A DNA stretch of 64,000 nucleotides from Hyphomicrobium denitrificans 1NES1 (GCF_000230975.2 NC_021172.1:1302001-1366000), one strand, 5' to 3'. Shown: positions 32,943 to 44,049, counted from the stretch's first letter. Numbers and translations: made by a program. The notes: generated from the letters alone by a model not told the origin.

Positions 32943-33797
32943 ATGGTTCCGCCGAGACTGAGTGTCGTGTCGGACAATAGCCGCGGGATGGGTGTGATGT
33001 CGGCAAATGACGATGCCGATAATGCGCATGATCGAGCCATTCCTGACGCGCTGAGCGATCCGGAGGCCGCCGTCGATCATCTGTCGAAGAGCGCTCGGCG
33101 CGAGAAGCTCCGCCGCCTGGAGGCGCTTCTCTTTGCGTCGACCGAACCGGTTGATGCAAAAACACTGGCGCGCTGTCTCGATCCCGACGACGACGTGATA
33201 GCGCTGCTCCTGGAGCTTCAGAACGATTACAAAGATCGCGGCGTGGCGCTCGTGCGCGTCGCCGGGCGCTGGCAATTCAGGACGGCGGACGATCTTTCCT
33301 ATCTGCTCGAACGGCAGCAGAAGGAAGAGCGAAAGCTTTCGAAAGCGGCGCTCGAGACATTAGCGATCATTGCCTATCACCAGCCCGTCACGCGCGCCGA
33401 GATCGAGGAAATTCGCGGTGTCTCGACGTCGCCCGGGACGCTCGACGTGCTAATGGAGACGGGTTGGATCCGACCGCGCGGGCGACGGCGGGCGCCGGGG
33501 CGGCCGCTGACCTACGGCACGACGGAAACCTTCCTGGTGCATTTCGGGCTCGATACGATCAAGGATCTGCCGGGCCTTACCGATCTCAAGGCTGCAGGCT
33601 TGCTCGACGCCAATCTGCCACCCAACTTCACGATGCCGGCGCCGACCGACGTCGCGGCCCTGATGCCGGACGAATTGCCGCTGTCTGACGACGGAGACGA
33701 GGAGGCCGAGGAAGCCCAGGAATCGCTGCCGCTCGACCATGACGACGGCGAAACCGACGGAGACTGCGACGCGGTGCCCGAGGGCAAGGCCGAGTAA
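32943..33797 (+). CDS. scpB: Segregation and condensation protein B
   Basis: The 284-residue product contains LRRLEALLFASTEPVDAKTL, VALVRVAGRWQFRTADDLSY, KLSKAALETLAIIAYHQPVT and EIEEIRGVSTSPGTLDVLME, the two winged helices of ScpB. A long acidic tail follows (EEAEEAQESLPLDHDDGE). It forms the SMC-ScpAB complex with ScpA, encoded 40 bases upstream. The start at 32943 is preferred because a GGGGGG site lies just upstream. Internal Met codons could also serve. Confidence 0.92.
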   Translation: MVPPRLSVVSDNSRGMGVMSANDDADNAHDRAIPDALSDPEAAVDHLSKSARREKLRRLEALLFASTEPVDAKTLARCLDPDDDVIALLLELQNDYKDRGVALVRVAGRWQFRTADDLSYLLERQQKEERKLSKAALETLAIIAYHQPVTRAEIEEIRGVSTSPGTLDVLMETGWIRPRGRRRAPGRPLTYGTTETFLVHFGLDTIKDLPGLTDLKAAGLLDANLPPNFTMPAPTDVAALMPDELPLSDDGDEEAEEAQESLPLDHDDGETDGDCDAVPEGKAE

Positions 33798-34003
33798 GCG
33801 TGTTGCGAGGCGAAAGCCGGCCTCGAATTAATGAAATGTAATCCCACGTAAACTTCGGCGCTGCCTTTTGCCGTTTATTTTCGTGGCCGGTTCCTGGAAT
33901 AAGGGGTCGCTTAAGGCAATTACGCCGAACCTTGCCCGCGACTGGCAGTTTCTGTGATAAGGTGCTTAAGCTACGGGGCGGCAACCGCCGCCGAGAGGTT
34001 ACG

Positions 34004-34213
34004 ATGGGTTTTAGCGCACAACACTTACTGCTGTTCCTGATCATTGCTTTGCTGCTGTTCGGGCGCGGCAAGATCTCCGAACTGATGGGCGATGTCGCGA
34101 AGGGCATCAAAAGCTTCAAGAAGGGTATGGCAGAGGACGATCAGCCCGAGAGGCCCGCTCCTCGTACGATCGAGAACGAAGCTTCCAATCCCGATCGCAC
34201 GAAGGTCGGCTGA
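34004..34213 (+). CDS. tatA: Sec-independent translocase TatA
   Basis: This 69-residue protein has one membrane helix ([13 protein letters not shown]), the FGRGKISEL hinge and an amphipathic helix ([15 protein letters not shown]) with an acidic tail, which is the TatA plan. TatA oligomers form the passage for folded proteins carrying twin-arginine signals, such as NosX in this window. A GAGAGG site precedes the ATG. It is the first gene of tatABC. Confidence 0.94.
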   Translation: MGFSAQHLLLFLIIALLLFGRGKISELMGDVAKGIKSFKKGMAEDDQPERPAPRTIENEASNPDRTKVG

Positions 34214-34264
34214 GAGTTCATTGCCTCGGAGCGCGTTCGCGGCTGATTCCGACAAGGTCATCTC

Positions 34265-34645
34265 ATGTTTGACATCAGCTGGAGCGAGCTTCTGATCCTT
34301 GGGGTTGTGACGCTGGTTTTCGTCGGCCCGAAAGAGCTGCCCGCATTGATGCGCACGCTTGGCAAGTATGCCGGGGTTGTTCGCCGTCACGCGAACGAAT
34401 TCAAATCGCAGTTCGATGCCGCGATGCGCGAAGCCGAACTCGAATCGATGCGGGAAGAGGTCGAGAAGATGCAAACCTCGATCAACTCAGAGGTTATGCG
34501 GGCGACGACCGACATCGACGACGCTCACAAACTCGCGCGGATCGAGCCGCCGTCCATTGTGAATACGATTGCATCGGAAAAATCTTCCGACAGGACGAAG
34601 ACACTTGCACCGCCGATGCCGGCGCCGCCGCACGGGGAGACCTGA
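34265..34645 (+). CDS. tatB: Sec-independent translocase TatB
   Basis: The 126-residue protein starts MFDISWSELLILGVVTLVFV followed by GPKELPALMRTLGKYAG, typical of TatB. An extended charged amphipathic helix and a variable tail follow. TatB and TatC form the receptor for twin-arginine signal peptides. It lies 51 bases after tatA and 3 bases before tatC. Confidence 0.94.
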   Translation: MFDISWSELLILGVVTLVFVGPKELPALMRTLGKYAGVVRRHANEFKSQFDAAMREAELESMREEVEKMQTSINSEVMRATTDIDDAHKLARIEPPSIVNTIASEKSSDRTKTLAPPMPAPPHGET

Positions 34646-34648
34646 GCG

Positions 34649-35476
34649 ATGCTGGAGCGGTTGCCGCCGTCCAAGTCTCCGGGCGATGAGCCGCCGCGCG
34701 AGGGGCAGGATGAGATCGACGCCAGCAAGGCGCCATTGCTCGACCACCTGATCGAACTCAGGCAACGTTTAATCTGGGCGCTGGCGGCATTCGTCGTGAT
34801 GTTCTTCGCCTGTTTCGCGGTTGCCGGGCACATCTACAACGTGCTCGTGTGGCCGTACATGTGGGCCTCCGGCGACGAACATGTGAAACTCATCGCGACG
34901 CACTTTCTCGAACAGATCATGACGCAGGTGAAGCTGGCGATGTTCGGGGCAGCGTTCCTGTCATTTCCTATGGTCGCGACACAGATCTACAAGTTCGTCG
35001 CGCCAGGGCTTTATCGCAATGAGCGTCGAGCGTTTCTGCCTTATCTGATCGCGACGCCGGTGCTGTTCGTCATCGGTGCGATGGTCGTCTATTTCATCGC
35101 CATGCCGGTGCTGATCCGGTTTTCGATCGGGTTGGCGCAGCATAGCAGCGAAGGCGTTCCGGCGATCGAGCTCTTGCCGAAAGTTTCCGAATATCTGTCG
35201 CTGATCATGACGCTGATCTTCGGCTTCGGGATCGTATTCCAGCTTCCGGTCATTCTGACGCTGCTGGCGCGCACGGGCTTCGTGACCTCGGCGACTTTGA
35301 AAGGCGGGCGGCGCTATGCGATCGTTGCGATCTTCGCGGCGGCCGCCCTCCTGACGCCGCCGGATGCGCTCAGCATGGTGATCATGGCGTTGCCGACCAT
35401 CGCGCTCTACGAAGTTTCGATTCTGGCCGTGCGCTTCGTCGAGAGGCAGCAAGCCAAGGCGGGCGTGCGCAATTAA
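34649..35476 (+). CDS. tatC: Sec-independent translocase TatC
   Basis: This 275-residue protein has six predicted membrane helices. It begins with an acidic leader, then LLDHLIELRQRLIWALAAFV (the conserved ELRxRL motif). FVAPGLYRNERRAFLPYL and FGIVFQLPVILTLLARTGFV are further TatC signatures. It is the core receptor of the Tat pathway. The N-terminal cytosolic leader is about 30 residues longer than in E. coli. Confidence 0.95.
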   Translation: MLERLPPSKSPGDEPPREGQDEIDASKAPLLDHLIELRQRLIWALAAFVVMFFACFAVAGHIYNVLVWPYMWASGDEHVKLIATHFLEQIMTQVKLAMFGAAFLSFPMVATQIYKFVAPGLYRNERRAFLPYLIATPVLFVIGAMVVYFIAMPVLIRFSIGLAQHSSEGVPAIELLPKVSEYLSLIMTLIFGFGIVFQLPVILTLLARTGFVTSATLKGGRRYAIVAIFAAAALLTPPDALSMVIMALPTIALYEVSILAVRFVERQQAKAGVRN

Positions 35477-35557
35477 TGTGCCTTGGTCTCCTCTAGGGGT
35501 GGTGCTGGACCGCCTCCTTGGCATCGTATACGACGGCCTCTGACACACACATCGTGA

Positions 35558-37107
<1,550 letters not shown>

Positions 37108-37109
37108 GC

Positions 37110-37874
37110 ATGCGCATACTGATCACCAACGACGACGGCATCAATGCGAAGGGACTCGAAGTCCTGAAAGCGATTGCGCTCGGCATCTCGCCAGACGTGT
37201 GGACGATTGCGCCTGAGACCAATCAATCGGGCACCGCGCATTCGATGACGCTGCACACACCGCTCCGGTTGCGCACGCTCGATGAACGCACGCACGCCGT
37301 GACCGGTACGCCGACCGATTGCATCATCATGGCCGTTCGCCACATCCTGAAGCATCAGCCGCCGCAGCTCATTCTGTCCGGCGTCAACCACGGATCGAAC
37401 CTTGCTGAGGACGTCACCTACTCGGGAACGGTGGCGGCGGCGATGGAAGGCGCGCTGCTCGGAATCCATTCGATCGCGCTGTCGCTGATGATGGGATTTG
37501 AAGACGGCGAGCGCCGGGCCATCTGGGATACGCCGCTCGCGCACGCGCCGCAGGTCATCAAGAGGCTGCTTGCCGAGACGTGGAATCCGCACACTCTGAT
37601 GAACGTCAATTTCCCGGACACGGCGCCCGAGAACGTTGCAGGCGTTGCGGTGACCTCGCAAGGCGTTCGCGATCAGGCGTTGCTCAACATCGACAGCCGC
37701 GCCGATCCCTGGGGAACGCCCTATTTCTGGTTCGGGTTCGAGCGGCGCAAGTCGACACTGGTCGCCGGAACGGACCTCGCCGCGATTGCCGAAAATAAAA
37801 TCTCGATCACGCCGTTAAGCGTCGATCTTACCGATCAAAGAGCCGCCGAAATGCTTGCATCGCGTCTCGAATGA
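37110..37874 (+). CDS. surE: 5'/3'-nucleotidase SurE
   Basis: The 254-residue product has the SurE signatures MRILITNDDGINAKGLEVL (metal-binding DD), IAPETNQSGTAHSMTL and ILSGVNHGSNLAEDVTYSGT. It dephosphorylates nucleoside monophosphates and short polyphosphates in the cytoplasm. The ATG at 37110 is chosen over an upstream TTG because it begins the first conserved strand. In many relatives pcm follows surE. Here a 285-base spacer follows instead. Confidence 0.94.
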   Translation: MRILITNDDGINAKGLEVLKAIALGISPDVWTIAPETNQSGTAHSMTLHTPLRLRTLDERTHAVTGTPTDCIIMAVRHILKHQPPQLILSGVNHGSNLAEDVTYSGTVAAAMEGALLGIHSIALSLMMGFEDGERRAIWDTPLAHAPQVIKRLLAETWNPHTLMNVNFPDTAPENVAGVAVTSQGVRDQALLNIDSRADPWGTPYFWFGFERRKSTLVAGTDLAAIAENKISITPLSVDLTDQRAAEMLASRLE

Positions 37875-38113
37875 TTGCTTCGTGCGGTACAACTCTACGC
37901 TCGCAAAAGCCGCCGGAAAGCCGAAATCTCTTCGCGAATAAAGCGCAATTCTCACCTAATGGAATAACCATAGGGCGTCGTTTCACGCGCTGCCTTTCGT
38001 AATCGTTCTCCGCTTTCATTCCATGCCGAGCGTGCGAGGGGCTCGCAAATCGGCATGTACGCATCGCTACTTCTGGATTTGGGGCAAATCCCGATGGCAG
38101 CGTTTACCGCTCG

Positions 38114-38132
38114 TTAACCTGTTAAAGGTTAA
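38114..38132. promoter_or_regulatory. TTAACCT palindrome upstream of LysM/LytM gene
   Basis: TTAACCT (38114-38120) and AGGTTAA (38126-38132) form a perfect 7-bp inverted repeat with a five-base spacer, and a third TTAA sits between them. TTAA pairs are the half-sites of the cell-cycle regulator CtrA, but the spacing is not the standard seven bases. It ends 27 bases before the ATG. Confidence 0.35.
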
Positions 38133-38159
38133 TGGATGGTGCGAGTAGAGGTGCGTACC

Positions 38160-39752
38160 ATGATCAGTTGTTTTGGCGTAAGCCACGGCGGGCGTTTCAG
38201 CCTCAAGTCCGCAGCGGCTGTTTCCACCGTAATTGCCGGTCTCGCAATCGGGGGCTGCAGCGCGGACGTGACGCGCTTCGACAGCGCGTCCTTTAACCTA
38301 GACGATCCGTCGGATGCTCGCCCGATTCCCTCCGAGCCTATCCGGACCAGCTCGCTTAACGATAATCAGGTCGTCGGGTCGGCACCTCGGGGACCTTATG
38401 GCGCTGGCGCGTCATCGGTTCAGGTCGCGGCATTGCCGGATGCCGGTCCGAGCTATCAGCCTCCGCCGTCCTATTCGCCGCCGGCGTACACGCCTCCACC
38501 TGCTTACGCGCCTCCTGCACGATCGTACGGCGCGCAGCCGTTCGGGCGTCCGCGTTCAGAAGTAACTCCCATCGAGAGGGTTGCTCCGCAGGCGCCGGCG
38601 ACGGCCAGCGGTGACGCAATCATCGTGCAACCGGGCGACACGCTCTATTCGCTGTCCCGGGCACACCATGTGTCGCTCGACGAAATGATGTCGACAAACG
38701 CGCTCAGCAATCCGAACGTCCATCCCGGCCAGAAACTCTATCTGCCTGCTGATGGCAGCGCACGGACGATGCGAAGCAGCGTCGCCGCTGCGAGGGCTGT
38801 CGAATCCGCGCGGCCCTCACCGGCTCCGCTGGCGCAGCCACCGCAGAACGTCGCCGCAAATTACAATGCGACGTATACGGTGAAGCCGGGCGAGTCGCTT
38901 TACAGTATTGCGCGCGCGCATAACGCGAAGTTTGCCGAATTGCAGCAGGTCAACGGCATCACCGATCCGCGTCGCGTGAAGCCGGGTGTCGTGCTGAAGG
39001 TGCCCGGTGGTGCGGGCGCCAATGCGCCCACGTCGCAGCAGGTCTCGACTCCTCCGCCGAGTGTTGCCGCCACTGCGCCCGCCGCTGTCGTTCCGCCGCT
39101 GGCTGCGACCGAGAAGGGATCGGATATCCCAGCATACGGTCAGTCCTTGTCGACGCAGCCGACGATCATCAACGGCGAGCATCGCGTTGCGTCTCTGACG
39201 GACAAGGCCAGCGATGCGACTCCGGCGCCCCCGCCTGCCGCCGCAACGCCGCCCGTCGCTTCGGCGGAAACTCCGGCGAGCACACAGCCCACCGCGGTTA
39301 AGCCGGAACAACCGAAGCCCGAGCAGAAAGTCGCGTTGGCAGCTCCAGCGGCAGCATCGGCAATCGCCGACAGCGTGAAGCTCCGATGGCCGACGACCGG
39401 GCGCATCATCGCCGGGTTCGGCGGGCGTCCCGATGGTACGCATAACGACGGCATCAATCTCGCCGTGCCGCTCGGCACCGAGGTCCACGCCGCAGAGTCA
39501 GGCGTCGTCGCGTATGCCGGCAACGAGCTCAAGGGCTACGGCAATCTCGTCCTGCTGCGTCACGACAACGGTTGGGTGACGGCCTACGCGCACAACGACG
39601 AGCTGCTTGTGAAGCGCGGCGATAAGGTGAAACGCGGTCAGGTCATCGCGAAAGCGGGCAAAACAGGGTCCGTCGACCAGCCGCAGGTGCATTTCGAATT
39701 GCGTCAGGGATCGAGGCCGGTGGATCCGACACCCTATCTCGAGAAGCTTTGA
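38160..39752 (+). CDS. LysM/LytM (M23) lipoprotein, NlpD/DipM-like
   Basis: The ATG at 38160 gives a lipoprotein signal ending IAGLAIGGC, with Cys as the lipidation site. A Pro/Tyr-rich linker is followed by two LysM domains (IIVQPGDTLYSLSRAHHVSL, and YTVKPGESLYSIARAHNAKF) and a C-terminal M23 domain (GRIIAGFGGRPDGTHNDGIN to PTPYLEKL). Zinc positions look degenerate: the usual HxGxD is NDGIN and the HxH is QVH. It therefore probably activates amidases at the division site instead of cutting peptidoglycan itself, as NlpD and DipM do. It belongs to the surE neighbourhood found in related genomes. Confidence 0.88.
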   Translation: MISCFGVSHGGRFSLKSAAAVSTVIAGLAIGGCSADVTRFDSASFNLDDPSDARPIPSEPIRTSSLNDNQVVGSAPRGPYGAGASSVQVAALPDAGPSYQPPPSYSPPAYTPPPAYAPPARSYGAQPFGRPRSEVTPIERVAPQAPATASGDAIIVQPGDTLYSLSRAHHVSLDEMMSTNALSNPNVHPGQKLYLPADGSARTMRSSVAAARAVESARPSPAPLAQPPQNVAANYNATYTVKPGESLYSIARAHNAKFAELQQVNGITDPRRVKPGVVLKVPGGAGANAPTSQQVSTPPPSVAATAPAAVVPPLAATEKGSDIPAYGQSLSTQPTIINGEHRVASLTDKASDATPAPPPAAATPPVASAETPASTQPTAVKPEQPKPEQKVALAAPAAASAIADSVKLRWPTTGRIIAGFGGRPDGTHNDGINLAVPLGTEVHAAESGVVAYAGNELKGYGNLVLLRHDNGWVTAYAHNDELLVKRGDKVKRGQVIAKAGKTGSVDQPQVHFELRQGSRPVDPTPYLEKL

Positions 39753-39800
39753 CGCTATTGTCCTGGCGCGGGGGTTAAGCGCTGGCACTGAGGGAAACGA

Positions 39801-39829
39801 GGAGCCGGGTCATACGATCCGGCTCTTTT
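39801..39829 (+). terminator. Rho-independent terminator after LysM/LytM gene
   Basis: GAGCCGG (39802-39808) pairs with CCGGCTC (39819-39825) around a ten-base loop and is followed by TTTT. It closes the LysM/LytM transcript. Confidence 0.82.
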
Positions 39830-39853
39830 ACTTGCACTCGGATTTTTGTTTTG

Positions 39854-39892
39854 CGCTTGGCGACTCCGCTTCGCGGAGCCGGCCGCCAAGCG
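39854..39892. repeat. Long nested inverted repeat
   Basis: CGCTTGGCG (39854-39862) pairs with CGCCAAGCG (39884-39892), and CTCCGC/GCGGAG pairs inside with a TTC loop. It lies just after the terminator and just before the end of the convergent DUF815 gene. No T-run follows on the minus strand, so it may be a processing or protein-binding structure. Confidence 0.7.
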
Positions 39893-39914
39893 AGGGAGGC
39901 AAACGCGGAAATTT

Positions 39915-40778
39915 TTAGACCTTGTCTATTGGCGTCTTCAGGCGGCCCGCGAGATCCTGCACGTATTGCCAGGCGACGCGGCCCGATCGCCCGCCGCGCG
40001 TCGTCGACCATTCGAGCGCGTCGCGTTCAAGTTCCTTGTCGTCGATCTTCAGCTCGAAATGTTCGACATAGGTGCGGACCATTGCCAGATAGTCGTCCTG
40101 GCTGGCGTTGTGAAATCCAAGCCAGAGACCAAAGCGGTCCGACAGCGAGACTTTCTCCTCTGTCGCTTCGCCTGGGTTGATTGCCGTCGCTCGCTCATTG
40201 TCGATCATGTCGCGCGGCATCAGATGCCGCCGGTTCGATGTTGCGTAGAAAAGGACGTTTCTTGGCCGCCCCTCGATGCCGCCCTCGAGGACGGCCTTCA
40301 AGGATTTATAGCTCGTATCGTCGTGGTCGAACGAAAGGTCGTCGCAGAATACGATGAAGCGATAGGGTGCGGCCTTGAGGAATGAAAGGCACCGCGGCAG
40401 CGAGTTGATATCCTCGCGCTGAATCTCGACAAGTTTCAGTCCGCCGGAGCAGCTCAATGCGTCGGCATGCGTGGCTTTGACCAGGCTCGATTTGCCCATG
40501 CCGCGAGCCCCCCAGAGCAGGGCATTGTTGGCCGGAAGGCCGGCCGCGAACCGGCGGGTATTGTCGAGCAGGATGCCGGCCGTGTGATCGATCCCCTTGA
40601 GCAGGCACAGCGGCACGCGGCTTACCTCGGGAACCGGTTCGAAGCGGCCGCTCTCGGCGTGCCAGACGAAAGCGTCGGCGGCTCCGAAATCGGGCGTCTC
40701 TGCCGCAGGCGGGCCGAGACGGTCCAGTGCATTGGCAATCCGTTCGAGAAGTGGCCTTATTGCTTCAGCGTCGCTCAT
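39915..40778 (-). CDS. DUF815-type AAA ATPase
   Basis: The 287-residue protein has a Walker A motif in LLWGARGMGKSSLVKATHAD and a Walker B-like FIVFCDDLSFDHDDTSYKSL. Also present are GGIEGRPRNVLFYATSNRRH (sensor) and SDRFGLWLGFH. This is the DUF815 family of small AAA-type ATPases, whose cellular role is not established. It is divergent from yajC, with 208 bases between the starts. Confidence 0.85.
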   Translation of the reverse strand: MSDAEAIRPLLERIANALDRLGPPAAETPDFGAADAFVWHAESGRFEPVPEVSRVPLCLLKGIDHTAGILLDNTRRFAAGLPANNALLWGARGMGKSSLVKATHADALSCSGGLKLVEIQREDINSLPRCLSFLKAAPYRFIVFCDDLSFDHDDTSYKSLKAVLEGGIEGRPRNVLFYATSNRRHLMPRDMIDNERATAINPGEATEEKVSLSDRFGLWLGFHNASQDDYLAMVRTYVEHFELKIDDKELERDALEWSTTRGGRSGRVAWQYVQDLAGRLKTPIDKV

Positions 40779-40986
40779 TTGCCGTCCAACGGGCTATCTA
40801 TCGGAAACAGCGTGTTTAATCGCTGCGCTCGCCGATGCCAACGGCAAAGCGCGGCGCCGCTCTGTGGTTGCAAATGGGCTCCCGGACACTATAGTCCGCC
40901 CGAATTTGATTGAGCGCTTCCCTGAGGCCAACGGGCTCGGGGCAGGGGTGCTTATTCCAATCTCATCCAGAGGATTCCACCAGCCA

Positions 40987-41325
40987 ATGTTCACGACACC
41001 CGCGTTTGCGCAAGCCGCCGCCTCAAGCCCCTTGGAGCCCTTCGGCGGCCTGCTGATCCCGATGCTGCTGATGCTCGCGATCTTCTATTTCTTCCTGATC
41101 CGCCCGCAGTCGCAGCGCGCCAAGGAGCTTCGCGAGCGCGTGAACGCCGTCCGCCGGGGCGATACAGTCATCACGTCCGGCGGTATGGTCGGCAAAGTGC
41201 TGAAGGTTTCCGATACGAGCGACGAGATCGAGGTCGAACTCGCCGAAAACCTCCGGGTACGAGTCGTCAAAAGCACGCTGCTTGAGGTCCGCTCGAAGGG
41301 CGAACCTGTCAAAGACGCAACGTGA
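40987..41325 (+). CDS. yajC: Preprotein translocase subunit YajC
   Basis: This 112-residue protein has one membrane helix (LLIPMLLMLAIFYFFLI) followed by RPQSQRAKELRERVNAVRRG, DTVITSGGMVGKVLKVSD and a charged tail, the standard YajC plan. It joins SecDF as an accessory part of the Sec translocon. It is the first gene of yajC-secD-secF. Confidence 0.94.
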   Translation: MFTTPAFAQAAASSPLEPFGGLLIPMLLMLAIFYFFLIRPQSQRAKELRERVNAVRRGDTVITSGGMVGKVLKVSDTSDEIEVELAENLRVRVVKSTLLEVRSKGEPVKDAT

Positions 41326-41413
41326 TTTGAGCACCGATTGCGTGCGATTATAAGCGTGCGACCCTTGCACGGCCGTGCCTTGCCCGCACATGTAAAAATT
41401 TGAGATCCTTGCC

Positions 41414-43036
41414 ATGCTGCACTTCACCCGCTGGAAAATCATCGCCGCACTGCTGACCTGCCTCGCCGGCTTCCTGGTGGCGCTGCCGAACTTCTTCCCG
41501 AAGGAAACGGTGCAGTCGTGGCCGTCTTTCATGCCGAAAAAGCAATTGACGCTCGGCCTCGACTTGCAGGGCGGCGCGCATCTGCTGCTCGCCATGGACC
41601 AGGACGAAATCAAGAAGGACTGGATCAACAACCTTCGGGATGAAGCGCGCAAGGAGCTCCGGGATGCCAAGATCGGTTTCACCGGCATCGGTACGCAAGG
41701 CCTGACGCAACTCGTCATCAAGCTCGCGAAGCCTGAAGAACAGGCTGCCGCCATCAAGGCGCTTCATAAAGTCAGGCAGCCGATCGGCAACGCGTTGCTC
41801 GGCACGGGCGCTTACGACGTTGACGTCTTGGAAGGACCGGATCCCGGAACGGTCATCCTCAAGGAAAGCGAGCAGGGGCTCCGGCAGCGCATCGCAAACG
41901 CGGCTTCCGCGTCGATTGAAACCATCAACCGGCGCGTCAACAATCTCGGAACGTCGGAATCGACCATCGTCCGCCAGGGCACCGACCGCATCCTCATCCA
42001 GTTTCCTGGATTGAAGGACACCAAGGAACTCAAGAAGCTCATCGGTGAGACGGCGAAGCTGACGTTCCACGAGGTACATCCGTCCATTTCGGCGGAAGAA
42101 GCCAGAATGACCAAGATCCCGACGGGCTATAAGATCTATCCCAGCGACAAGGGAGAAGGCGGCGGCGAGTTCCTACTGCGCGAGCAGCCCGTTGTGCAGG
42201 GATCGGATCTTGCCGACGCGCAGCCGGGATTCGACAGCCGCAACGGCGAGCCGGTTATCAACTTCCGGTTCAATCAGATCGGCGCCCGCAAGTTCGGCAA
42301 CTTCACGAAGGACCACGTCGGTCGGCCGTTCGCCATTGTGCTCGACGACAAGGTGCTTTCCGCGCCCGTCATCCGCGAGCCGATTCTCGGCGGATCGGGA
42401 CAGATCTCGGGCAACTTCACGGTCGAGGGGACGAATACGCTTGCCGTTCAGTTGCGGTCGGGCTCGCTTCCGACCAAGCTCACGATCGTCGAGGAGCGGA
42501 CGGTCGGACCGTCGCTCGGCGCCGACTCGATCGCTGCCGGCAAGCTCGCCGGCATCATCGGCGGTGTCGCCGTCGTTTTGTTGACTATCCTTGCCTACGG
42601 AACATTCGGCATCTTCGCGTGCGTCGGCCTCGTCGTGCACTTGATGCTGACGCTGGCGCTGATGACGCTCATCGGCTCGACGCTGACGCTGCCGGGTATT
42701 GCCGGTCTCGTTCTGGGCGTTGCCATGGCAGTCGATGCCAACGTGTTGATCTACGAACGCATCCGCGAGGAGCTGCGCGTCGGCAAGATGCCCGTTGCGG
42801 CCATCGATGCCGGATTCCAGCGTGCTTTCGTGACAATCGCGGACAGCCAGCTGACCACGCTTGCCTGCGCCCTGATCATGTTCTGGCTGGGCTCGGGTCC
42901 GATCCGTGGCTTCGCCGTGACACTGACGATCGGCATCATGACCTCGATCTTCGCATCGGTGACTGTCGTGCGGCTGCTGATTTCCTTCTGGCTGAAGGCC
43001 CAACCCAAGGGCCGCATCGCCGTCGTTCCCGTTTAG
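41414..43036 (+). CDS. secD: Protein translocase subunit SecD
   Basis: This 540-residue RND-type protein has an N-terminal membrane helix and the large P1 domain opened by LTLGLDLQGGAHLLLAMD. The P1 head contains GTDRILIQFPGLKD. Five C-terminal helices follow, with LAGIIGGVAVVLLTILAYGT and AMAVDANVLIYERIREELR (motif D4). It uses the proton gradient to pull proteins out of the Sec channel. It lies 18 bases before secF. Confidence 0.95.
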   Translation: MLHFTRWKIIAALLTCLAGFLVALPNFFPKETVQSWPSFMPKKQLTLGLDLQGGAHLLLAMDQDEIKKDWINNLRDEARKELRDAKIGFTGIGTQGLTQLVIKLAKPEEQAAAIKALHKVRQPIGNALLGTGAYDVDVLEGPDPGTVILKESEQGLRQRIANAASASIETINRRVNNLGTSESTIVRQGTDRILIQFPGLKDTKELKKLIGETAKLTFHEVHPSISAEEARMTKIPTGYKIYPSDKGEGGGEFLLREQPVVQGSDLADAQPGFDSRNGEPVINFRFNQIGARKFGNFTKDHVGRPFAIVLDDKVLSAPVIREPILGGSGQISGNFTVEGTNTLAVQLRSGSLPTKLTIVEERTVGPSLGADSIAAGKLAGIIGGVAVVLLTILAYGTFGIFACVGLVVHLMLTLALMTLIGSTLTLPGIAGLVLGVAMAVDANVLIYERIREELRVGKMPVAAIDAGFQRAFVTIADSQLTTLACALIMFWLGSGPIRGFAVTLTIGIMTSIFASVTVVRLLISFWLKAQPKGRIAVVPV

Positions 43037-43054
43037 GAGACCTGAACTGTGCTT

Positions 43055-44023
43055 ATGAGATTGATTCCGGTCTTCAAGGGCGCCGACTTCTTTCCCCACG
43101 ACCTGAACCTGCCGTTCATGAAATTCAAGGGGCCGGCGCTGGCACTGTCGATCATCGCGATGGCGATCTCGATTGTGCTTTGCGCAACGATGGGACTGAA
43201 CTACGGCGTCGACTTCAAAGGCGGTTCGCTGATCGAACTCAAAACGAAAAGCGGCAATGCCGATATCGGTGTGCTGCGTGAGAAGCTGAACAGCATTGGG
43301 GTCGGCAACGTCCAGATCCAGGAGTTTGGCACACCCGACGACGTGCTCGTTCGTCTTGAAGAGCAGCCGGGTGGCGAGGCGGCGCAGCAGGCGGCATTGA
43401 AGAAGGTCGTCGATGCAACGTCAGCGGATTATGTGGAGCGTCGCGTCGAAGTCGTCGGACCCGCGGTATCGAGCGAATTGCGCATGACGGGCTTCATTGC
43501 GGTCGCGGCGGGCATTCTGGCGATCGTGGCTTACGTCTGGTTCCGGTTCGAATGGCAGTTCGCGCTGGGCGCAGTTGTGGCGCTGTCGCACGACGTTCTT
43601 GTAACGGCCGGTATCTTCGCGCTGTTTCAGTTCGAGTTCGACCTGTCGACGGTCGCGGCTCTTTTGACCATTCTCGGCTATTCGGTGAACGACACCGTCG
43701 TCGTGTCGGACCGTATCCGCGAGAACCTGCGCAAGTTCAAGAAAATGGAACTCAACGAGCTCTTGAACCTGTCGATCAACGAAACGCTGTCGCGCACGAT
43801 CCTGACCGGCATGACGGCACTCGCGGTGCTCATCTCGCTCTATATTTTCGGCGGCGAGGTGATCCGGAATTTCAACTTCGCGATGCTACTTGGCGTGGTG
43901 ATCGGAACCTATTCGTCGATCTTCATCGCAGCGCCGCTGCTCGGCTATCTGGGCGTCAAGCGCGATTGGAGTGACATGGCGGCAAAGGCCGTGGCCGCGA
44001 CAAAGTCGAAAGCCAAGGCCTGA
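43055..44023 (+). CDS. secF: Protein translocase subunit SecF
   Basis: The 322-residue protein has LNYGVDFKGGSLIELKTKSG in the first periplasmic domain, VVDATSADYVERRVEVVGPA, LSHDVLVTAGIFALFQFEFD and GYSVNDTVVVSDRIRENLRK, the SecF signatures. It has six membrane helices. The ATG at 43055 is used; a GTG two codons earlier is also in frame. It partners SecD, encoded immediately upstream. Confidence 0.95.
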   Translation: MRLIPVFKGADFFPHDLNLPFMKFKGPALALSIIAMAISIVLCATMGLNYGVDFKGGSLIELKTKSGNADIGVLREKLNSIGVGNVQIQEFGTPDDVLVRLEEQPGGEAAQQAALKKVVDATSADYVERRVEVVGPAVSSELRMTGFIAVAAGILAIVAYVWFRFEWQFALGAVVALSHDVLVTAGIFALFQFEFDLSTVAALLTILGYSVNDTVVVSDRIRENLRKFKKMELNELLNLSINETLSRTILTGMTALAVLISLYIFGGEVIRNFNFAMLLGVVIGTYSSIFIAAPLLGYLGVKRDWSDMAAKAVAATKSKAKA

Positions 44024-44049
44024 GCCGCGACGGGAGCGGCGCTGCTCCG

